Positions 27,268-34,380 of a stretch of DNA of 64,000 bases are shown here, one piece after another; within the stretch, counting starts at the first letter, position 1, and each line of letters starts with the position of its first letter. A program made the translations under genes and the position numbers. The stretch is taken from the NCBI RefSeq assembly GCF_002028425.1, contig NZ_CP020042.1:4092001-4156000 (forward strand). The letters are read 5' to 3'. Source of the stretch: Streptomyces katrae. Its GTDB lineage: Bacteria; Actinomycetota; Actinomycetes; Streptomycetales; Streptomycetaceae. The notes under the pieces were generated by a model, which ran no database searches, was not told the DNA's origin, and saw only the letters and a list, made by a program, of their open reading frames with translations.

Positions 27268-28527
27268 TTAGTCAATGAAAACGGCATCCCCGCGGTTACC
27301 CGCTGGCACAGCCTGGGTTGCTTCGAGACGCCCCAGTCGGAGGGCAACAAACAGTGTGATGAGAGCTGAGCACACGACCGTCCCACCGCCCACGCCGAAC
27401 GCAAGCCGCGGGGAGACGTCAACGAGAAATGGCAGAACCAGCATTCCGGCTGTGCCGCCCGCTCTAATGACCGTTTGGTCGACCGACAGCAGGCGCAGCC
27501 GTTCTGCCGGAGCGAATGCGCCGAGGCGTGCGCGTAGGGTGACGCTCGTAGCCGGGGTGACGATGCCCGTCAGCAGGGCGAACAGAAGCAGCGCGGGCAG
27601 GTCGAGCACCAGGCCCATGCAGGCGGTCGCCGCGCCCTGCAGAGCCCACGCACCGCAGCAGACGGTCAGCCAGCCGCCCGAGCGCCGGTTGCTCGCGAGA
27701 GGATTACCCATCACCGCCCCGACGCCCACGGCCGCCGTGACGAGTCCGTACACCGCGGCGCCCGCTCCGTACCGGGTGGCGAGCAGGGCAGGCATGCCGA
27801 TGGCAGTCACGGCCGAGCAGAACAGGGCTACGCCGTGCAGGCCGATCGCCAGTCCGACCCGCGGGTGCTCACGCAGCACCGGCCCCGCCGGGACGGACGA
27901 CCGCACCCTGCCCTCGGGGCGCTCGGCAGCTCCATCTGCCGAGGTCGCGTAGCGGCGAGCCAGCCAGCGCAGCGCCACGGCGGACACGGCAAACGTCGCG
28001 CCGTTCAAGGCGAAGAGCTGTACCTCGGAGACGAAGAGCAGCAGCAGGCCGATGCTGGCCGGGCCCGCGATACGGGCGATGCGGCCCGTGAGGTCGAGGA
28101 GACCAGTGATCTGCTGCACCCGCTCGGGTTCGACGAGATCGGGCACCAGGGCGCCGAGGTTGGGGTCGAACAGCGCCCCGAGCGTGCCGAGGAGCAGCAC
28201 ACCGGCGAGCAGCAGAGCGATGCCCGGCGCGTCGGGCGACCACAGGAACGGCAGCGCGACCGCGACCGCTGCCCGCGCCCCGTCGACCCATGCGAGTGCC
28301 TGGTACGAGGAGAAGCGGGAGACGAGCCGCCGGCCCACGGTGCCGAGGGCGATGTACGGCAGCGACTCGGTCACCGCGACGAGGCCCATGAGCGAGGCCG
28401 AGCCGGTCGCGGCGTAGACGACCCACATGACCGCGAGGGCATAGAGGCGGTCCCCGAGGACCGAGAGACTCTGTGCGAGCCACAGCACCAGTACGGGCCG
28501 CCGTCGCAGCAGCCGCAGGTGTTCCAT
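27268..28527 (-). CDS. MFS transporter
   Basis: 419 residues with about twelve hydrophobic helices, of the MFS_1/MFS_3 exporter type: LVLWLAQSLSVLGDRLYALAVMWVVYAATGSASLMG at the start and an Arg-rich central cytoplasmic loop (RWLARRYATSADGAAERPEGRVR). ATG at 28527. Substrate unknown. It stands alone, convergent with the frameshifted GIY-YIG gene and downstream of the HEPN gene on the same strand but 200 bp away. Confidence 0.88.
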   Translation of the reverse strand: MEHLRLLRRRPVLVLWLAQSLSVLGDRLYALAVMWVVYAATGSASLMGLVAVTESLPYIALGTVGRRLVSRFSSYQALAWVDGARAAVAVALPFLWSPDAPGIALLLAGVLLLGTLGALFDPNLGALVPDLVEPERVQQITGLLDLTGRIARIAGPASIGLLLLFVSEVQLFALNGATFAVSAVALRWLARRYATSADGAAERPEGRVRSSVPAGPVLREHPRVGLAIGLHGVALFCSAVTAIGMPALLATRYGAGAAVYGLVTAAVGVGAVMGNPLASNRRSGGWLTVCCGAWALQGAATACMGLVLDLPALLLFALLTGIVTPATSVTLRARLGAFAPAERLRLLSVDQTVIRAGGTAGMLVLPFLVDVSPRLAFGVGGGTVVCSALITLFVALRLGRLEATQAVPAGNRGDAVFID

Positions 28528-28727
28528 GCGTCCTCCGGGCCGAGCCGTGCCAGACCGGGCACAGCAGCCCCGGCCGAATCGCGGCCCACCCTAGGCCCCA
28601 TCGGAGCAACCGGCGCAGCGTTCTCCCACACCTCACACGAATGCGGCACGCCCGGTACTGATCACGGCGCATCCAGCCGGGTCACCCCTTCCGGCGGACG
28701 CGATTGTTGGGTGCGCAGCAGCACTGG

Positions 28728-29522
28728 TCATGGCATCTTCGACCACTCCCCGACCATCTTTGCCCAAGCCGCTGTGTCGGCGAGGAAGGCTTCCCAGCCG
28801 CCGTCGCGCATGTGTCGAGACCAGCGAAAGCCCGGCTTGAGCTGCAAGTGATCGCTGAGCCCGCAGGTAGTGAGCACCGCGAGCTGGATAACAGCGCTGA
28901 GAGAGTTCCGCGCGTGGTGCGAGTGGACAGCCATTCTCTCGCCGGGGGTCTTCGTAACGATGCCTGCGTGCTCAGGGGGCTTCTGGGCCTTGTCCTGATG
29001 TGCGAAGCCGTGGCGCACCTTGACCATCGCGTCAAGGAAGCCCGCCGCCTCAGCCGCTTGATACGACTTGTTTGCCACACGCCATCCCGTGCCGTAGCCA
29101 AGCTCGCTGGGGCTGACCTGAACGTCCAAAGACCAGTCTGGGATGGGGTCATACCGGAAGAAGGTCCAGAACAGCCGGCCAACGTTGTTCGAGTTGGGTG
29201 TCTGGACTATGCCCTTGGGGCCGTCGATCTTGTACCAGTTGTCCTTGGGGGGCGTGGCTTGGCTGTCCTGAGTCTGAGCAGCGAGGGCGAGATCCTCGCA
29301 GAATGCCTCCCACGCGCCGACAGAGGCGACGACGACCGCGCGATTGAGCGACTTGTGCTGAACCTTCGGCTGGCCTGCACCCGTCTTGTAGCCGCGCGCC
29401 AACCGCTCTGCCGTGGTCTGTTGGAGTTGGGATTCGACGACCTCGTGGATGAGCCGTGCGTCTCGTAGGTAGTCGACGAGGTTGATCAGTGGCGCTTGGA
29501 GCGGATGTGGTGTGTTGGTCAT
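28728..29522 (-). CDS. HEPN-domain protein (RiboL-PSP-HEPN-like)
   Basis: 264 residues from ATG 29522 (SD GGGGAG). All-helical, soluble. N-terminal segment NRAVVVASVGAWEAFCEDLALAA and, later, the HEPN catalytic-type motif R-x4-H in DAMVKVRHGFAHQDKAQ, followed by HSHHARNSLSAVIQLA. HEPN domains with an intact RxxxxH are metal-independent ribonucleases common in toxins and anti-phage systems; I place this near the RiboL-PSP-HEPN group. No antitoxin gene is obvious beside it. It could be a stand-alone defence gene of the element. Confidence 0.8.
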   Translation of the reverse strand: MTNTPHPLQAPLINLVDYLRDARLIHEVVESQLQQTTAERLARGYKTGAGQPKVQHKSLNRAVVVASVGAWEAFCEDLALAAQTQDSQATPPKDNWYKIDGPKGIVQTPNSNNVGRLFWTFFRYDPIPDWSLDVQVSPSELGYGTGWRVANKSYQAAEAAGFLDAMVKVRHGFAHQDKAQKPPEHAGIVTKTPGERMAVHSHHARNSLSAVIQLAVLTTCGLSDHLQLKPGFRWSRHMRDGGWEAFLADTAAWAKMVGEWSKMP

Positions 29523-29615
29523 GTGGTTCTCCCCGAGTGCGGCTACTGGCTTACCGATATCAGGCACCCCGCCGGGCAGCCACTGCTTTGACCGGCGCCG
29601 AGGAGGATGTACGGC

Positions 29616-30011
29616 GTGACAGCAGACGACGTAGACAGCGACGTGGTGGAAGCGGCATGGCAGAGGCTGCTCCGATCGGACCAGGTGAGCGCCGAGCTGG
29701 TGGCTGCGGCGTACGCCGAGCCGAGGCTGCGGGAGCTTTTCCCCTGGATCGGCATGTGGGAGGTGCATTTCAGTCGGTGCACTGAGCACCGCTTCACCTG
29801 GGACGTCCCGTACATCGGGCCGCGGGCGGCTGGTGCTGATCACACCGGGCCCTACTACGTCGAAGGTCCCTCCCGCTCTGAGTGGATCGGTGAAGCTGCC
29901 ACGGCGCGGCAGGCGGTCGCCATGGTGGTCGAGCGGCTGCCGGCCGGTTGCGGTCCTGCGTTCGTCGGGACCGCGCAAGCACTAGCCGAGCGAGAGAACG
30001 CGGGGCGGTAG
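29616..30011 (+). CDS. DUF6193-like protein
   Basis: 131 residues. GTG 29616 is preferred over ATG 29607 because the SD AGGAGG (29601-29606) touches the ATG but sits 9 nt from the GTG. The segment FPWIGMWEVHFSRCTEHRFTWDVPYIGPR followed by YYVEGPSRSEWIGEAATARQAVAMVVERLP matches what I remember of the DUF6193 'natural product biosynthesis' family in Streptomyces; no biochemical role is known to me. Last gene before attR. Confidence 0.75.
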   Translation: MTADDVDSDVVEAAWQRLLRSDQVSAELVAAAYAEPRLRELFPWIGMWEVHFSRCTEHRFTWDVPYIGPRAAGADHTGPYYVEGPSRSEWIGEAATARQAVAMVVERLPAGCGPAFVGTAQALAERENAGR

Positions 30012-30192
30012 CCACACGCCGTAGCGGTCAGAAGGGCAGGTCAGGCCGCGTGTGAAGTGAGCCCGCTGTGAGCCCGGACGCCTACGGACGGGGTGTCACG
30101 GGCCGGTGGTCGGGTGGCCGGGGCACCCGTTCTGACCAGCCGGAACGGCATGGGCAGGAACGGGGCCCCAGCCGATATCACTCGGGCTCCTC

Positions 30193-30244
30193 GACTTTTA
30201 ATCCGTTGGTTGTCGGTTCGAGTCCGACATGGCCTACAGCTCGC
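30193..30244 (+). repeat. attR: right 52-bp direct repeat
   Basis: Perfect copy of 14813-14864, carrying the 3' half of tRNA-Lys without its 5' half. Marks the right end of the integrated element. Confidence 0.95.
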
Positions 30245-30273
30245 AGGCGGGGGGCACCCCCTCTGACCTGGCG

Positions 30274-30320
30274 CTGAGCGCCCCTTCTGGTTTCGGCCAG
30301 AGGGGGCGCTCAGTCGTTTC
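30274..30320 (+). terminator. Terminator-like hairpin downstream of attR
   Basis: 17-bp stem (30274-30290 with 30297-30313, one G-T mismatch) then TCGTTTC. It is probably the original tRNA-Lys terminator, or that of the older island; similar in sequence to the hairpin at 14898-14930. Confidence 0.75.
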
Positions 30321-30471
30321 CCGGCCCGTGCGTGAGCGATGCGTGAGCGGACGGCACGTCATTCCCGCCACCGCCGCCGTGGGTGAGCGTGGCCGAGACG
30401 TGGCGTAGATCACGAAGGGGGACCCAGCCGGGGGCCGGCGTCCACACCATGACCGGGATGGCTTCTCACCA

Positions 30472-30793
30472 GTGATGCGCCACCGCTCCCTGCGGGCGTC
30501 AGGCGACGACCTTGCCTGCCGCTGGATCGCCGTACGCCACGCCGCCGACCACACCACATCCTCGCCACCACCGTTCGCGAGGACGGCCGCCGCCCCAAGC
30601 GCCACGACAGCGGCATTCGCGTCGGCGACGCATGCCGACACATCGAGAAGGACTGCGGACTGCGCCGCCTGAAGAAGGGCGACCGCACAGGGACCCGCGC
30701 CCCACCCCGGCCGAGACGCACAAGGCCGAACGCCTCGGCCGGGAGCAGAGCCCGGCGGGAAGGGCACAGCCCGCCAACCGGCCCGCGTCCTGA
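30472..30793 (+). pseudogene. Decayed relaxase/mobilisation nuclease fragment
   Basis: Relaxase-like text is spread over three frames. First VMRHRSLRASGDDLACRWIAVRHAADH (the WIAVRHADDH relaxase motif). After a shift near 30553: HILATTVREDGRRPKR ... GDACRHIEKDCGLRRLKKGD. After a second shift near 30695: RPTPAETHKAERLGREQSP. This order is that of Streptomyces MobA-type relaxases, from the histidine motif into the region that follows. Both ends and the catalytic Tyr region are missing. A remnant of an older conjugative or mobilisable element. Confidence 0.65.
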
Positions 30794-30944
30794 TCACCGG
30801 CCTCCAGCACACCAGTCGACGCAGCCCCTGCCCTGTCTTATGCCCACGGTGGGGCCGCCGTGTTCGGTCAGGAGCGAATCCCTGGCCTTGTGGGCAGTAG
30901 CCGTGTTTAGCTCTTCTCACCGGAAAGGCCGGGGCCAATAAACC

Positions 30945-30975
30945 CCTCTGATCCGGAAATTATTGGATAGAGAGG
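30945..30975 (+). promoter_or_regulatory. Possible SD-sequestering hairpin before the 22-codon gene
   Basis: CCTCT (30945-30949) can pair with AGAGG (30971-30975) and ATCC (30951-30954) with GGAT (30965-30968). The 3' arm is the Shine-Dalgarno sequence of the peptide gene (start at 30985). The loop is AT-rich. Suggests translational control, by inspection only. Confidence 0.45.
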
Positions 30976-30984
30976 TGATTTCAC

Positions 30985-31053
30985 ATGCTGAAGTACTCCA
31001 AGCCGGCCGCCAAGACGGTCTCGCAGGGCACCATCCTGCGCATCAACACCTGA
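30985..31053 (+). CDS. 22-residue precursor-like peptide (lasso-leader-like, no core)
   Basis: ATG 30985 with SD AGAGGTG 8 nt upstream; too short for usual gene calls. The product starts MLKYSKPAAK and ends GTILRINT. The Y-x2-P near the N-terminus and a later Gly with Thr at the very C-terminus recall the lasso-peptide leader pattern (YxxP...G...T) recognised by PqqD-like RRE domains, and an RRE-like protein and an asparagine-synthetase homologue are encoded just downstream. Unlike lasso precursors it ends at the position of the leader Thr, has no core, and contains no Asp or Glu. It may be a scaffold peptide whose C-terminus is modified or extended. GC is lower than in the surroundings. Confidence 0.68.
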   Translation: MLKYSKPAAKTVSQGTILRINT

Positions 31054-31071
31054 TTCTGTTCAGGTTAGTTG

Positions 31072-31107
31072 AAGGTGTGCATGCCCCTTGAGGGGCATGC
31101 ACACCTT
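31072..31107 (+). terminator. Perfect 16-bp hairpin between peptide and enzyme genes
   Basis: Arms 31072-31087 and 31092-31107 with a TTGA loop, 18 bp after the peptide stop and 47 bp before the synthetase start. It lacks a T-tract. Such hairpins usually stabilise or partly terminate the precursor mRNA so that peptide exceeds enzymes; an operator role is the alternative. Confidence 0.7.
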
Positions 31108-31154
31108 ACCGGTGTTATCTGACGTCGGGTGTACGTGAATGTGAAGGAATGGAT

Positions 31155-33323
31155 ATGTGCGGTCTCGCGGGCATCGCCCGGCTTGATGGGCAGAATCTTG
31201 GGCCGGGAACCGATTCCCTGCTGAACGAACTGGCCGACATGATGCACCACCGGGGTCCGGACGACCGCGAGTTGCTGCGCCGTGGGCCCGTTGGTCTGGC
31301 TTTCACCCGGCTATCGCTCGTGAATCCCGCGGACGGCAGCCAGCCGTTGGTGAGCGACGACGGAAACCTTGTGCTGATCGCCAATGGCGAGGTCTACAAC
31401 CACAAGGAACTCGCCGCCTCACTTCCTTCCGACGTCAAGCTCAAGACCGGCTCGGACTGCGAGGTCCTGCTCTACCTCTACCGCCGCCACGGCCTGGATT
31501 TCCTCCGTGATGTACGCGGCATGTTCGCCGTCATTTTGTGGGACCGGGCCAAGGGCCAGCTGATCCTCGCCCGCGACCGGTTCGGCATCAAGCCCCTTTA
31601 CTACCACCGCAACCAGGAGCGGATCGTTCTTTCCTCGGAGATCAAGGGGCTGTTCGCCGACCCGGCAACCCCCCGTCGATTCCTCTGGGAAGAAGCGCTC
31701 ACCAACCCGACGATGGCCGCCGCACCGCGGTTCACCGCGCCCCGGATGTCCACGTGGTTCGAGGGCGTGGAGAGCGTGCCGGCGGCGACGATCCTCCGCG
31801 TCGATCTCCAGGACGGCCGCACGACAGAGCACCGGTACTGGGAACTGCCCGCGGAGCGCGACGACGCGGCCGACGCGGAGTCGCTCGTGGAGCGCTACGG
31901 CGAACTGCTCCGGGAGTCCGTCCGGGAATGCGCCACCGCGGACACCGAGCTCGGCCTCTTCCTCTCCGGCGGGATCGACTCGGCGAGCGTCCTCGCGATG
32001 GCCCTCTCCGAGGTCGAAGAGGTACACACCTTCACCGCCCTGTCCGGGGGTACGCGCCTCAACGGAGACGCCGAGCACGCCCACTGGCTGGCCCGCGAAC
32101 TGGGCGTCCACAACCACCAGGTCGTCTTCGCCGCCGACCACGGGCCCACTCCCGAGGAATGGACACGCCTGCTCTGGCTGACCGAGACCCCCATGACCGG
32201 TCCGGAAATCTATTACAAGCACGAGCTGCACCGGTTCGCCCGGACCGAGCGCCCGGAGCTGCGGGGCATGCTCCTGGGCTCCGCCAGCGACGAGTTCAAC
32301 GGCGGATACTCGGACGACGTCGGCGGGAACTGGGACAAGTTCCTGGCCAACTTGAAGGGCATGGACCGGGAAACCCGGCTCGATCAGCAGCCGGAGCTGC
32401 GGCCCTGGTCGTCCGGCGGCATGTCGCTGCTCTCGGACGCAATGCTGGGCGACCTCCAGGGGCGGGGGACGACAGACGTCTACCGCGCCTACATCGAGTC
32501 CGAGTACCGCAAGGTCCAGCAGTACAACGTATGGCACGAGGACCGGACCGCCGCCGGCAGCGGTATCGAGGCACGCGTTCCGTTCCTCGACCACCGCCTC
32601 GTCGAGCTGAGCGCCGGCATCCCGGAGCGCCTGCGTCCGCAGCTCCTGTGGGACAAGCGCATCCTGCGCGACTCGGTGAAGTCCCTCCTCCCTCAGAGGA
32701 TCGCCGAACGGACCAAGGGCCCGTTCTTCTACGGCCCCGGAACCCACTACGCCTACCGCATGCTCGTGAACCTGATGCGGAGCAACAACCAGGAACTCGT
32801 CGAGCGGGCCCTCTCGGCTCCCGGAGCGGACGCCTATCTCGACGCGGACGCCGTCAGACAGCAGCTGGCCCACTTCGGCAGTGGTGACACCGACTCCGCG
32901 TCCGTCGAGCTCCTCATGCGCGTGGTCAACATGGGACTGCTCTCGGAGCTGGTGGAACAGCCCCCGATCCTTGAGAAGATGTCCGCCGGCGCTCCGCGGA
33001 CCGCTCTGCCGAGCGGACAGGACCCGATCGCCGCGACGGAGGAGCTGTTCGCTCCCGCTCGTGAGTACGACCTCGACCAGATCACCGCACTGGCCGAGGA
33101 AGCTCTCCTGCTGTCGGACGAACAGGGGAACTGGTACCTGACGGGCCAGGGGCAGATCGAGTTCGTCCTGGAGGACGGGACTGCGATCCTCGCCGTCCTG
33201 CGCCTCATGGACGGCCGGTCCACCCTGGCCACGGCCCTCAGCCAAGCCGGTGTGGCCTTCGACGATGTCCGCGCGGAGCTGGACGCCCTCTTCGAGCAGC
33301 GCCTCCTCTCCACCACCGGCTGA
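31155..33323 (+). CDS. Asparagine-synthetase-family amide synthetase with RRE-like tail
   Basis: 722 residues from ATG 31155, chosen over ATG 31149 because it places the catalytic Cys directly after Met (MCGLAGIARL) and gives the SD GAAGGA a normal spacing. N-terminal class II glutaminase (Cys2; LSLVNPADGSQPL; ANGEVYNH), then the ATP-pyrophosphatase domain (LFLSGGIDSASVLAMALS, about 268-285; ARVPFLDHRLVE). Beyond the usual end, the last 80 residues (FVLEDGTAILAVLRLMDGRSTLATAL ... VRAELDALFEQRLL) resemble a PqqD/RRE winged helix. The enzyme should adenylate a carboxylate and transfer ammonia or an amine, here probably on the 22-residue peptide or a small acid. The glutaminase appears intact, unlike pure macrolactam cyclases. 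Confidence 0.9.
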   Translation: MCGLAGIARLDGQNLGPGTDSLLNELADMMHHRGPDDRELLRRGPVGLAFTRLSLVNPADGSQPLVSDDGNLVLIANGEVYNHKELAASLPSDVKLKTGSDCEVLLYLYRRHGLDFLRDVRGMFAVILWDRAKGQLILARDRFGIKPLYYHRNQERIVLSSEIKGLFADPATPRRFLWEEALTNPTMAAAPRFTAPRMSTWFEGVESVPAATILRVDLQDGRTTEHRYWELPAERDDAADAESLVERYGELLRESVRECATADTELGLFLSGGIDSASVLAMALSEVEEVHTFTALSGGTRLNGDAEHAHWLARELGVHNHQVVFAADHGPTPEEWTRLLWLTETPMTGPEIYYKHELHRFARTERPELRGMLLGSASDEFNGGYSDDVGGNWDKFLANLKGMDRETRLDQQPELRPWSSGGMSLLSDAMLGDLQGRGTTDVYRAYIESEYRKVQQYNVWHEDRTAAGSGIEARVPFLDHRLVELSAGIPERLRPQLLWDKRILRDSVKSLLPQRIAERTKGPFFYGPGTHYAYRMLVNLMRSNNQELVERALSAPGADAYLDADAVRQQLAHFGSGDTDSASVELLMRVVNMGLLSELVEQPPILEKMSAGAPRTALPSGQDPIAATEELFAPAREYDLDQITALAEEALLLSDEQGNWYLTGQGQIEFVLEDGTAILAVLRLMDGRSTLATALSQAGVAFDDVRAELDALFEQRLLSTTG

Positions 33324-33333
33324 AGGCGGCCCC

Positions 33334-34380
33334 GTGTACCTGCGCGCATTCAAGGAGCAGCTGCTGAGCGGGCCCGTCGAGGCCAGGCCACACGACGGGG
33401 AGTACATCAGCCGCTTCGAACGCTGGGATGCCTTGGCGAGTGTGCGCAGGAGGCCCCGGCGGGACTTCGAAGGCAAAGACCCCGGGCACTTCTTCTTCCC
33501 GCCGGAGCTCTACCCCGTGGTACTGCACCCGATGGTCGCCTCCCGAGGGGAAGGCGTGGTCAGGGGACTGCTGCTGCAACGTCTCTACGACTACCTGGAC
33601 TTCACGACCGAGCTGGAGAACCTGGCCGTCATACCCGTAGCGACCAAGATCAGTCGTGGCCGCTCGGGGCTGAATTTGCCCGAGCACATGAGGGCGGATG
33701 CTCACAAGATAGTCACCGACGAGGCCTGGCACGCCCAGTTCTCCGATGACTTCGCCCGTCAGATCGCCACCTCGACGGGCTCTGCGCGCCTCGGCGCGGA
33801 GAATTCCGCCGGACCCTCGTTCGTCACGCGACTCGACGAACTGCGGGACCAGCTGCCCCATGCCCTCAGGGGCGTGGAGGGCCTGCTCTTCGGGATCGTC
33901 AGCGAGACACTGATCTCGGGCATCCTCTCGGACATTCCGAGGGACGACCGGCTGCCCTCCGCCGTGCGGGAACTCGTTCGCGATCACGCCGAGGACGAAG
34001 GACGCCACCACGTCTACTTCCGCTCGGTACTCAGGCACCTCTGGCCCGCGCTGACGCCTTCGGAACGACGCGACGTGGGCCCCCTCGTACCCGGAGCGAT
34101 CCACGCGTTCCTCGAACCGGACTACGACCGGGCCGCTTACCACCTCGGCGGCATCGGCCTGAGCCGCGACGAGATCGATCAGGTCATCTCCGAATCCTGG
34201 CCGGCTCACCAAGTCCGGCACGACATCTCCGCAGCGGCGTCCCAGCTCACGCGCTACTTCGCCGAGGTGGGCGCGCTGGACGACGTCCGGACGCGGGACT
34301 CATTCGCACAGGCAGGGCTGGTCGGCACCGTCCGCGAGTCCGAGCAGACCGGCTGCACGCCGAGGGAGGTCACGGCGTGA
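33334..34380 (+). CDS. AurF-like non-haem diiron oxygenase
   Basis: 348 residues from GTG 33334 (SD GAAGGCGG), 10 bp after the synthetase. The diiron ligand pattern is visible: Glu in TTELENLAVIPVA (about residue 93), DEAWHAQ (ExxH, about 129-135), Glu in IVSETLISG (about 190) and DHAEDEGRHHVYF (H and ExxH, about 218-230). This order is that of the AurF/CmlI family, which oxygenates amines to hydroxylamines or nitro groups. By context it may N-oxidise the product of the synthetase. The stop overlaps the MFS gene by 4 bp. Confidence 0.83.
   Translation: MYLRAFKEQLLSGPVEARPHDGEYISRFERWDALASVRRRPRRDFEGKDPGHFFFPPELYPVVLHPMVASRGEGVVRGLLLQRLYDYLDFTTELENLAVIPVATKISRGRSGLNLPEHMRADAHKIVTDEAWHAQFSDDFARQIATSTGSARLGAENSAGPSFVTRLDELRDQLPHALRGVEGLLFGIVSETLISGILSDIPRDDRLPSAVRELVRDHAEDEGRHHVYFRSVLRHLWPALTPSERRDVGPLVPGAIHAFLEPDYDRAAYHLGGIGLSRDEIDQVISESWPAHQVRHDISAAASQLTRYFAEVGALDDVRTRDSFAQAGLVGTVRESEQTGCTPREVTA

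Larger units (their letters stand above)
14813..30244. mobile_element. 15.4-kb integrated element in tRNA-Lys (Prim-Pol type, actinobacterial integrative element)
   Basis: Bounded by 52-bp perfect direct repeats (14813-14864 and 30193-30244) that include the 3' half of tRNA-Lys. Gene order: integrase next to the left repeat, XRE regulator, excisionase-like protein, small unknown, Prim-Pol, ATPase, then cargo. This resembles actinomycete integrative elements (AICEs) with a RepPP-type replication module. I see no FtsK/SpoIIIE-like transfer gene or spread genes, so it may be replicative and excisable but not self-transmissible, or use a helper. Confidence 0.9.

Noticed and set aside
30985..31053. 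Standard lasso peptide precursor
   Set aside because: No core region, no Asp/Glu for the macrolactam and no B2-type protease in the cluster; only the leader-like part matches.
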